Source: Salpingoeca rosetta | Taxonomy: Eukaryota; Opisthokonta; Choanoflagellata; Craspedida; Salpingoecidae | Direction of reading: 5' to 3' | DNA: 12,500 nucleotides | Assembly: GCF_000188695.1 (NCBI RefSeq) | Contig: NW_004754927.1 | Location: 8,832-21,331, forward strand | Shown: positions 1 through 11,444 of the stretch, one piece after another | Layout: each line of letters begins with the position of its first letter | Numbering within the stretch: the first letter of the stretch is position 1 | Program-made: the position numbers and the translations under genes | Notes under the pieces: model-generated | Databases searched by the model: none | The model's input: only the letters and a program-made list of their open reading frames with translations | Told to the model about the DNA's origin: nothing

Positions 1-132
1 CAAGAAAAAAAAAGAAAAGAGGAGAAGCAGGATGCTCCAGGTGGCGTGGCTGGACGCGGAGTGCGACCATGGTAGTGTGCCTTTCTTTCGCGTAGTGCTG
101 GTCTATGTGTGGTAGACACCAGTGATACTGCT
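1..132 (-). CDS. Possible exon 22 (partial)
   Basis: On the sense strand TGCCTCTTCACAG|AGCAGT at 133-134 is a good acceptor and phase 1 gives an open frame to the window edge ([19 protein letters not shown], then TTMVALRVQ). The alternative is that intron 21 runs on past position 1: the sense strand here ends in a long pyrimidine tract (positions 2-24) of the kind that precedes a 3' splice site. I cannot decide between them. Confidence 0.4.
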
Positions 133-142
133 CTGTGAAGAG

Positions 143-210
<68 letters not shown>

Positions 211-1377
211 CCCCAAACTACCCCTCCCCCCAAACATACACACACACACACACACACCTGGCAGCGAAAATGCGACGTGCGACTGCTGGTCCGTGGAGTG
301 TGCGACGGCAGTGCCATTGACGTACGCGTGGACGGCTCGTGGCCGCATTGCTGCTCGGTGCTCCATGTCGCCCAGAATGCGCCACGTCATGGATGAATTG
401 CCGCCGGCTCGCGCTTCAACTTGCGGAATCGGGCCCGGAATCCACGCAGAGGCCGGCAGCGAGAGCCATTCCAAAGTGTTGGCGTGCACGACGCCCACCG
501 TGTGCACACAGCCTGCTTGCAGTCGTTCCACAAGCACATGCAGCCCTGACGATTGCTTGGAGGCCGGTGGCAGCGGCACCTGCACGATGCATGCACGTGC
601 CTGGCGGCGGCACACATCATCGGTTTGGCACCACCACGGCGCCGCCTCTGCCACAACCCCCAACGTCACAGATGGTGGCGGGTGCTTTGACGAATCAAGA
701 CGCGTCAGCGACACAACGATGAGGCCGGTGCCGTTGTCGTCAGAGCCGCTCTCAACTGTCGGAACGTCACCATCGCCAACGTGCAACCACGCCTGGCATT
801 CAAGCTTCGTGTCTCCTGGAAACGCAGGGTGCACGTGCAGACGCGCCGTGTTGTGACCAGTCGTGTCACATCCTGTGTTCGCATGCGCAGTGGCACGCAC
901 GTGCCAGCTGAGTGCTGGTGAAGAAGGGGCGTGAGTACCACGGGTCTTGCCGCTGTCGCTGATGTGGTTTGGGACCGACACAGGCTTGGACTGGCATGAG
1001 AAGGTGTGGCCTTGCTTGTCTATGTAATCGGCCACAATGCTCAACGACGTCTCGCCATCACTGTCTGCCAGTACACCCATTGGTACAGATACGCGTCCTT
1101 GATCGGGAGCGGTGGCCGCAAGCTTCTTCGAACCGTTCATCATGAGCCGATAGCCATCGCAGCGCACCGCACTGTCGCCACTCCTGGCATGGCGCCAAAT
1201 CAATTCCATGCTGTTGAACCTAGTCATGGGTGCGTGCGCATGTAATTGTGTGTATGGGTGTGTGTGTTTATGCAAGTGTGAGAGAGTGTGTGTGCATGAC
1301 CGAATAAAGCACACATGCGCATGCACAACCACATTTCTGCACAGTCACAAAAACGCGCACACGCACATACACAGGCA

Positions 1378-1439
<62 letters not shown>

Positions 1440-2058
1440 CACGATGTGTCGACACCCGCGATGAACAAACGAGGCGGTGTGGGTGCTGAAGGGAGCTGGG
1501 TGTGAAGGGCGGAGCTGCGCATGTCGTCTGGTGTAAATCCGTGTGTCCTTGCCAGTGCATCCTTGGCTTCAAGCACCACATGTAGTTGGATCGTGGAGCA
1601 CGGCGGGAGATCCTGCACCACAATCCTCTCAGCACTTGCTCGTGCAATGGCAAGCCGGCCTTTGGTCGTCGTGGACTCATTTGCTTCGGCTGCGGGCCCA
1701 GCACCAGCTCCAGCACCAGCATGCAGCAGCTGCGTCGAGGGCGTCCAATCGTCAATCTGAGACCATGGCGCAGGCGCCGTGCACTCCCACACAACGGACG
1801 CAGCAAACTCGCCTCCAGGGTGCACACTGAACCCGCTCCACTCCAGCGTGACGGAATTCTGTTGCATCGCGACATGAGACCGTCCAGATGAGGGCGCGTT
1901 GGCGATGATGATGAGAGAAGCAGGCGCGATGCGTTCATCCACATGCACAACCACGGCAAGAACTTCATGGGCTCACGCACCCACGCCCTTGCGCACACAA
2001 GACGCACGCACACCTCAGACGCACAAGCACACGCACACAAGCACACACACACACATTC

Positions 2059-2100
<42 letters not shown>

Positions 2101-5100
2101 GACACACACACACACACACAGACACACAGACAGACAGACACACACACACACACACACACACGTGTAAACTTACGCTGGTCACGCTTGCGATGGTTGGGGC
2201 GTGGACCACGAGCTGAGGAATCTCAAATGTGACAGAATGCGAGTGATGGGCCACAACATCAGCTCCTGTTAGTGACGTTCGCTTGACGCTGGCGCGATAT
2301 TGATGTGCGGGAACCCCTGCTCGCCACACGATCCTCTGCTCCTTTGTGACCGTGACAAGTGCGTGCTTGTCGGTGTCCAAATCGTGCAGGTCGACCTTGA
2401 ACGTGGCGTCGTCTTCTCCTGATGGCGTGGAAAGCACACCCGTGATGTCGTCCTGGGCCATGTGATCCATCCACTCCAGCTCAACGCCGTGCGCCGTCAC
2501 GGAATTGGCATTCAGCAGCAGCAGGTCTTGCGAGAGCGTCGTGAATGTACCAGAATTCACCCTGTGATCAGCAACCATGGTTTGCCCGCGCGTGTAAAGG
2601 AAGACCAGTCAGCAAACAAAGCACGCAAACAAAGCACGCACACACACACGCACGCACGCACACACACACACACGCACACACACACACACACATAGGCACA
2701 GACAAGGCCGCAGATGAAGGTGATGAATTGTAATATCACATACACACACACGCACGCACGCAAGTGTGTCGACAACGTACCAGTGGTAAACACCGCCAAA
2801 CTTGAGGAACAATGCGTAGGAATAGGTACTGTTGGCAGCAAGGTTGGGAACAGAGACGCGTGTGGTATCGTCGAAGAACACGGCATGGTCAGCGTTGCCG
2901 TTGTCAACCATGCGTGCGCGAACGTAATCTTCTGGCAAACCAAGCCTACAAATTGTGTGTCAAATGAACATGTTGAGTTATAACAGGACCCCGCATCGTG
3001 GAAAGCACAAAACAACTGCCATGTGGTCGATACGTTGGCTGATGTACGCACATAGCATGGCCTGTTTGACCAGTCGTGCATGTACACCTCCACACACGCC
3101 CACACCTACACACGCCCACACCTACACACGCCCACACACACAGACACACGCACACACCTACACACCTCCACACATGTCCACACACACACACATACACACA
3201 CACCCACACAAACACACACACACGTCCACACACACATGTACGCATGCACACACGCACACATACCGTGGATCCAACTCCAGGGTTTCATGCGTTGCCCAGA
3301 CAAACACAACACCAGAAAACGTTCCAGTTGAAGCATCTGACCACAATTGCGCTTGCTCCGCGCGCGTGAGATCAAAATCAACGCTGTACCAGCGAGGCAG
3401 CAGTACCGCTGGCGAGGCCACGCGAACCTGGGTCGCTGTCGGCCGCCACCCAAAGGCGCTCGTCACCGCTGATGCGCCCGTGCGGCGACACTCAACCGCC
3501 ACGACAAATGTGTGCACTCCCTCATCCTGGGCACTCGTCAGCGCATCCAGCGGCACAGCCATCTCGGCAGCCTTGGTCGACACGAGCGTCTCGCCTCCGC
3601 TGCCACTGCACTGCAAACTTGCGTGGACATCCATGCGCGGAAGGTCATTGATGTCAACGTCATGGTGAGCGCTCGTGATGTCGCTCGTTGCCATCCAGCG
3701 CAGCACGAGCGAGTCGTGTTGCACCCGTCCCGTCTGCCCGCTCTCGTCGTCACTGTCTGGTTCAAAGTCGCTCGCGTACTCGCCATCGTCTTCCTCGTCA
3801 TCCGCCTCTGTTGGTGCCTCGAGCGCGAATGCGACAGAGTGGCGGGCCGTCTGCTGCGCGTACGCAATCTTCAGCTCTTCCACGTCGACCGTCAAATCCA
3901 CCACGGGCCGATATATCTGCATTGACACAGCGTTGGGAAACGTCTCACGCGTCGCGTGCTGCGGAAGGTCGGACTCGTCAACCGCAAATGACTGCCGCTC
4001 CTGTACAACGCTGCGCTTGCCTTTCTCACTGACGGTCCCTGCTGGTGCTGATGCTGATGCTGGTGCTGGCTTGTCCGTGCCAGCAGCAGTGGCGCTGATT
4101 GCGCTCGGAGCGGTACCACCAGGAGAGAGCGCGGCTCGCCCATAACGTGCAGGTCGTCAAAGGGGAGGCTGTAGCGCAGCTGAACGTGGCGCCCGGAGGT
4201 GCTGCGAACACCATGCAGGGTGCCATCCCAGTAGAAGGCAATGTCCGTAATGGACTCTGGTACGGACACTTGCAGCTCCACCTCATGCCAGCCAACCTCT
4301 TTGACAATGACCTGGGGTGCTTCAACCCTCTGGCCAACCAAGTCCACGTCCACACTGGTCCAGGACGACAGCGGAAGCGACGACAGGAAGTGCATGTTCA
4401 CTGGCACCAGTGCTGCTGACACGTGCACGCGGGCCCCGTCGCCAGCAACCTTGAGCTCAATCGTGTCGACATCGGTGATGTACGCCAGACCACGACGCGC
4501 AGCAACGGGCTCGTGCTGCAGTGGCACAACCGGCATGGTATGATGTTGCTGCAGCCAGTCCACTGTAGGCCGGAAGCGCATCAAATCGCTGCCGCTGCCT
4601 CCGCTGCCGCTGTAAGTGTTCACGGTCACCTGCGACTCTGCACCTGACTTGTTCGTCTTCTTGTTCTGGTCTTCCTCAAGCTGAAGAAGATGCAGACATG
4701 TGAGCGGTGCGTCGTGCGACAAGGCGACACGAGCACCGTGCATGTCCGTTGCAACGCGAAGGGTTGGCCCTGGAATGGCCGGTAGTTTCGCCGCTGGCGC
4801 CTGCACAGTCGAGAGCTCGCCACCTCGCGCAGACGACGAGGAGGGCGACGCCAGTGGTGCAGGGCCCGTGGTCGGTGCAGACCGGGCAATTTCGGAGAGT
4901 CGCACGTCGTGGCTTGACTGTCCATCACTACCGTCACCGCCATCATCATCATTATCATCATCATCATTATCATCATCATTGTGTTGCACGCGTAAGAGAC
5001 GCACGTAGACACGACGGCCATCGCTGTCGCCGCCATCACCGCTGTTGTTGTGTGGGAGCATGACGTCACACTGCCGACTATTGCTTTCTCTGATGCTGTC

Positions 5101-7008
5101 TGTGTCCACGTTTGCCGTCATGACACCGTCCGTAATCTGCAGTTTCAAATCAGCCACGGGCACGACGCGGGTCGCTGATTTTGGTGCCAGCACCCCCGGC
5201 ACCTCCACACGGTAGCGGGTGCCGCCAGGAACTGGGTCAGCCAGTGGCTGCGGCGGCTGCAGGTGGCAGGCGGGGATGTCCAAGATGAGCTGATCCTTGC
5301 CCACCAGCGATAGGGGCTGGCGCGCAGTGTGGGGACGACCAAGCGACGCTGCGCTCTCAATCACAATCTCGAGCGAAACGGCAGCATGAGAGCCGCGTGG
5401 CACGTTGGGCAGGGCATCGAAGTAGACGGTTGTGCTGGTGGTGTTTGGCGCAAGGTTAACGTGCGCGGTGGACACGTGGCCTGGGGCGTCGGGGAGGAAG
5501 TGCAGCACAAGCCTGGACATGGCTGCACCGGGCATGATGGGGTTGCAGGCAGCAAGCAGCTGGGTGAGTTCAGCCGCATCCCATGAGAGCACGAGCTTGG
5601 CCGCAAGAGGTCCTGACGCCACGGCCATGACGCGCGGAGCGATGCGATGCAAGAACGCCCGAGCACACGACTGCGGGGTGCGGGGCTGAAGCTTGATGGC
5701 GGCCACGCGTTTCTCCGGCAGCACATGCGAGTACGACCGCAGAGCAACAGCCACAGGTATGCTGGTGTCAGCGGCTGCAGCCTGCTGCGCCTCAACACGT
5801 TGCACTTGCTGCTCACTCAAACGCACATAGAGCGTGCTCTTGCTGCGGTCAACCCAGACAGCACGCGCACCGGTGCCCTTGTTGAGCACCGCTGCGTCGA
5901 TGGCGTGTGTGCTGCTGTTGCGGCGTCTCAGCTTCACGCGCGTGTTCAGCTGAGTGTCAGCAAGCACGTCGTCGTCGTCATTGGTGTTGGCGCCGTCCGC
6001 AGCACTATTGCCGTCAACGCTGTCGCCACCAACAGCCGCTGGGCTGATTGCGTCGTGCAGGGTGGGTGCTTCACTGTCGAATGCAGAGAGCAGGTGGGCA
6101 ACGGCAAGCGTGATCCGCTCTCCATCATGTGTGCTCACAACCAGACGGGACCCGAGCCAGTGCAGATCGTGCAGGGACGACCACTTGAGCGCAAGGACGT
6201 ACGGGGCAACATCTCCACAGGTGCTGGTGTAAGCGTCTTGGTGGTCGCCGTCAAAGGTGTGGGAGACGATGGTGAGGTGCGCCCACCGCCGCTGCATGCT
6301 GGCATCGGAGTCGAAGCGAAAAACAGGCGTGCGCGAGAGCACGTCCACGTGGCCCTCCGCGCTGGCGAGCGCACGCACCATCAGGTCTTGTTCCTGCAGG
6401 AGAATTGGGCCAAAGCGCCGATACAGGGCGTTCCCGGCAACGTTGGTGTCGTGTGTTGGGCGGCTGCCATCCACCGTGCAGTAAATCTGCAAGGCGAGGG
6501 ATGGAATGCGAGGTGAGATTCAAGCAAATGCGCGTGTGCGTGTGTGTTTCGCGTGTGTGCGTGCGTGTATTTGTGTGTATGTATGCGTGTGCATGTATGC
6601 ATGTGTGTGTGTGTGCGTGGTACTAGCAAGCACAGTGACGCCGTGTGCTTGTGGCTTGATGTTGTTGACACAATGCCAAAACAAAGAAGGCCAAATTCAT
6701 GAGCGTACTCAGCAGGAGACACCACATGACCTGCTAGACAACAGCACCTTGGAGCCCGGCGTGTTGCATGTGAGGTGCAGCGGCATATGGGGGCACACGC
6801 CCTGCAAAGGGTCTGGGAAAAACGTCACGGGTGCCACATCTGGTGCGTCGTCAGCAACCTCAATCACACACAGCACGTCGGAGGGTAGCGCTGTGCTCCG
6901 CGCAGTGTACCTGCGTGGGTATGAAAGCATGTACAATATGAGAGACTGTCTAAGCATGCGTAACGGTGAATGTGCGCGAAAAACACAAGTGCTCTTCGCC
7001 ACGAACTG

Positions 7009-7090
<82 letters not shown>

Positions 7091-7458
7091 TCTCTCTCTC
7101 TCTCTCTCGCTCTTTCTCACGCAGCCTCCCCCCCCCCAACACACACGCACACGCATGCACGCAAACACTGTGAGCGGTACTGGCAACGTACAGGCCTGGA
7201 CGCATGAATGTGACGACAAAGTCGCCTGCTTCTTTCTCGTCGCTCTCAAACCACGCTGGCGGAATCTCTTCTTCGTCCTCGTCAAAGAACTGCAGTGGAC
7301 GGCACGTCAAACGAGGGTGAACAATGCGTTGTCATGATTGCGCAATGTACAATTGGAACACGGACAGTGAATGCAATGACACAGCCACACACACACACAC
7401 ACACACATACATACATACACACACGCACACACGCACGCACATGCACAAGCGCACGCAC

Positions 7459-7498
<40 letters not shown>

Positions 7499-8243
7499 CG
7501 TACCTGCACAATTTTGTGGGGCTGATCGGTGTCATACCAGAAGAAGAGGACGTTACCGCCGGTTCGCACCGTCACATCGGCCGGGCAGAAGCCGGCAGCC
7601 ATCGACACGCGCACGGCGACGGAGTCAATGCAGTTTGCCTCTGCCAGCACGCACACACGCCGCGTTTGCTGGTGTTGCTGCGGGTGCGTTGTGGCCTCAG
7701 CCTCTCCACCGCCACCACCATCACCACCATCAGGGTATGAGGTGACCTGAAGGCGATACGCGCCCGGTTTGCACGGCTGCAGGAGCACAGGGGCGCCAGC
7801 GGTGACGGTAGCAGTGGAAGTGGCGTTGGTGGTGCTGCTGTCCTGGCTGGGGGATGGAAACGTGACACTCAGCGGGGCAGGGGCAGAAGACGCGCTGTCG
7901 CTTTCATCAACAAACACGCAGAGCTGATCGAATGCATGCACGTCCAAGCACGGCTCATCCTCCTCCTGTTGCTGTAACCACAGGGCGGGCACAGGCCTGC
8001 AGCGACAGAGGGGCGGCGGATGTGAGCAAGTGTGTACAAAGCAGGATGGTTAACATGGAAGGACGCGTGTCAGCGCGTGTGAGAGTACGTGCATGTGCTA
8101 GCTGGGTGCCCACATGGCTGCGGCACGAGCATGGGGGCACGGGCATGGTGTATGTACCGAAGCAGCGCAGGCTCCTCAACAATGACGGTGCAGTTGACCG
8201 ATTGTCTCTGTGTTACACGACGCATCGGAGATGACAACAAGCC

Positions 8244-8319
<76 letters not shown>

Positions 8320-8891
8320 GCAACAACAACAACAACGCACACACACGCACACATGTCAGCGGGGCGCAAAACACACGATGCTTGGCCTTGTGGGGCCACA
8401 CATGCAAGGTCACAGATGCAGGGGGTCACGCAACACACAGACACACAGACACACAGACACACAGACACACACACACACACACACAATACGGAGTCCAGCA
8501 GCGCGTGGTGATGTGTCACCTCGTGGCCGGTGCTGCGGAAGTAGCGTGCACCCGGGGAGGAAAACGTGACCATGAACGTGCCGGCAAGCAGGGAACACGC
8601 GCGCATGGACGAGGCGGCCTCAGTTGGGATGTTGTTGAAGTCAACCTTTGCAATACACAGGGAGGAGCAGTGGCAGCAAGAAAAAAAAAAGCGTGAGTGG
8701 CAGCGTTGCCAGTGGGCGGCTTTCGTTGCATCGAGGTAAAACGCACATGGTGAGGCATTATCTCACCTCATAGAGTCCATGTGGCGCATCAGCAGACCTG
8801 GGAGACGCGGAGGCCACGCAAGGAAGCATCACAATGAGTGTAGACTGACACGCAAGCCCCGAACACCACGAGCATGTCTCATCAGGACGAA

Positions 8892-8937
<46 letters not shown>

Positions 8938-9662
8938 ACACGCATACACACATACACACACACACACGCATACACACATACACACACGCGCAGAGCACAC
9001 GCACACACACACACACAGAGCACCCACCATGTCCAAATGACAATGTCGCCCCTTGAGATGGTGAGCACTTCTGGTTGAAAGCCCTGCGCCCACACGTTGA
9101 CGCGGTGCAAGCGTAGACCCTGTGGCATCACGTGACAACAGAATCATGAACACCGACACGTGACGAACCCGTGGCGAAGAGACGGAGTGTGCACGAAACA
9201 ACAGGAAGGGCGCACAGCACACAATGTACAGCGACACAAAGACATGCAAGCGCTCACGTACCTTCGTCACGATGACGGTGGTGGTCGCTGACGAGCCGTG
9301 TGGCGTCAGGGCGTACACGCCCGGGCGCAGGAACTGGTGGGCGAGCGCCGCGAGCTCTTCACGCTCATCCTGCTGGTCGGTCGTCGCAAGGAATAGCGGG
9401 AAGGAAGAATAGGAGATATGTGCGCGTATGTGTGTGTGCGCGTGGGTGCGTGAGTGAGTGAGTGAGTGAGTGAGTGAGTGAGTGAGTGAGTGAGTGAGTG
9501 AGTGAGTGAGTGAGTGAGTGAGTGAGTGAGTGAGTGAGTGAGTGAGTGAGTGAGTGTGGTTTTGACTGTACACTGGAGCGTGTGTTTAGCTGTATCAAGT
9601 CACAGTATGTCACGAATTTGAGGAGCGATCGCGTTCAGGCGCACACGTACTCGAGTGTCCAT

Positions 9663-9733
<71 letters not shown>

Positions 9734-10779
9734 CACACACACACACACACACGCACACACACATGCACAACCCTTTTCAACACAGACAGACACGCGTACA
9801 CGACCTGGGCTGACGGTGGAAGAGCAAAAGGCCCAAGGCCGCGCGGTGTCAGGCGCTTGATGTGAAAGGCGTGAGAGGTGTCATGCACGTCACCGTCGGA
9901 TCTGGTCGTGTACATGTGCATGGGATGCCATGTAACGAGAGAATGAATCGAAAAGCTCGACGTTCCCCAAAAAGGCAGCGAACGTAACATGCACGCTTAT
10001 CCACCCGAAATGGAGAGAAAGAGTGAAGACTTTGCACGTGGACCAGCCACCCTTCTGCCAGCTCCACACCTGTGCATGATGAGCATGTCGTTGGTCGTGA
10101 TGACGAGCTGTTTTGCGCTGAGCTGGTCCTGTTCCACGTCCACCGTCAGGTTCACATGCTTTGGCAGTGGCAGCACAATCACTGGGACAGGAGCAGCAGA
10201 AAGCGACATGTTAATGAGCACGTGAATGGATGTAGTGGTATTGTTTGTAGGCGCGCATGCAGCAGGCGAACAAGTAGGCAGAAGCACACACGCACGCACA
10301 TAAAATCGCACACCTTTACATGCACATCCACACACCAAACCACACACGTACGCAGACAGAGACACATAAACACCGACACACACACACATGCACAGACACA
10401 CACACACAGACACACAAACACACAGACACACAGAACCAGACACACACACACACATACACACCAGAGACGATGCTGGTGAATGTGTCCTTGGATGGATCGT
10501 GCACGGCGAGGTAGAAGGCACCGACGTCGCGGCAGTGGAAGAAGCAGTAGCCGGGGTGGTGCTGCGGCCTGTATCCGCTGCTGAACTCCTCCCGCTCCAG
10601 TCGCCATCCAAGCGGTGACGGCGACACTTGCACGATGTTGTCGGCGGCCGTGTCTGCGTTTGATCGCCCTTGCCAGTCAAACACAATTCGGTCGCCTACC
10701 ACATGGGTGTGTCGAGAAGAGAGCGGGTGTCGAGCGTCGGTGAGTACCAATGCAAGAAGTAACAACTTAAGGCACAGCT

Positions 10780-10827
<48 letters not shown>

Positions 10828-11409
10828 GCGCACACGCACGCACACGCACACGCACACGCACACGCACACGCACACGCACACGTGTCTTTGCAGGATTGCA
10901 AAAGTCTGTACTGCATTGCACGTAACATCTCACCTTGGAATGCAGCGAGCCGGGTGACGCCGAGCGCGCCCTGCGCATCAACGGACACACAGTGCGCAAT
11001 GGATGTGGGCCGAACCACGACGTGGCACATGTTCGCGCCTGTGGTGGTGAACGTGTAGCCCAACGGGTCACTGCAGTCACGTGCACATGCATGTCTTCGA
11101 CGTGAGCAACGGGATACATCTAACACACGCACACACACACACACACATACACACACACACACACACACACGCGCGCGCGCACAGGTACACAGCTGAGGGC
11201 ACACAGATGCACACAAACACCGACGTCAAGTACACCATATTGTTCAAACGGACGTGAAGGTAAGCACGCGGCTGCCCGTGTGTGTGGCGTGCTGTGGGAG
11301 CGGTTCGCTGAGGCCACGAAGCGCATGGCCTTCTTGCTGGTGACTCCATTCCCAACGCACGCTTGCACCCCGGTCCTGGACACGACAGGCACCAAGGGTA
11401 GCCAAACAC

Positions 11410-11444
<35 letters not shown>

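Noticed and set aside
122..856. Plus-strand open frame with a long Thr-His run
   Set aside because: The run is only the translation of the (CA)n microsatellite and the rest is antisense to exon 21. The same applies to the other His-Thr and Cys-Val frames throughout the window.
103..1332. A single-exon 409-codon gene
   Set aside because: Its N-terminal part is intron sequence (CA-rich translation) and its C-terminal part is GT-repeat translation. Only 258-1219 behaves as coding and fits between splice sites.
5647..6516. 289-codon plus-strand open frame
   Set aside because: It is antisense to exon 16, whose minus-strand translation has domain motifs and valid splice borders. The plus-strand product has no recognisable motif, and long antisense frames are common in GC-rich coding DNA.
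8210..8569. Plus-strand poly-Gln protein
   Set aside because: The Gln run is the (CAA)n repeat within intron 11. The flanks are antisense to the gene and dissolve into CA repeats.
8243..9556. CRISPR array or tandem-repeat regulatory locus
   Set aside because: The repeats are simple di-, tri- and tetranucleotides without unique spacers, and the gene is clearly eukaryotic.
9365..9613. (Ser-Leu-Thr-His)n repeat protein on the minus strand
   Set aside because: It is the translation of the (TGAG)n array inside intron 7, with no start context and no continuation outside the repeat.
11254..11270. Plus-strand GTAAGC donor-like site
   Set aside because: No plus-strand exon precedes it. It lies antisense to the end of exon 3 and is probably chance.
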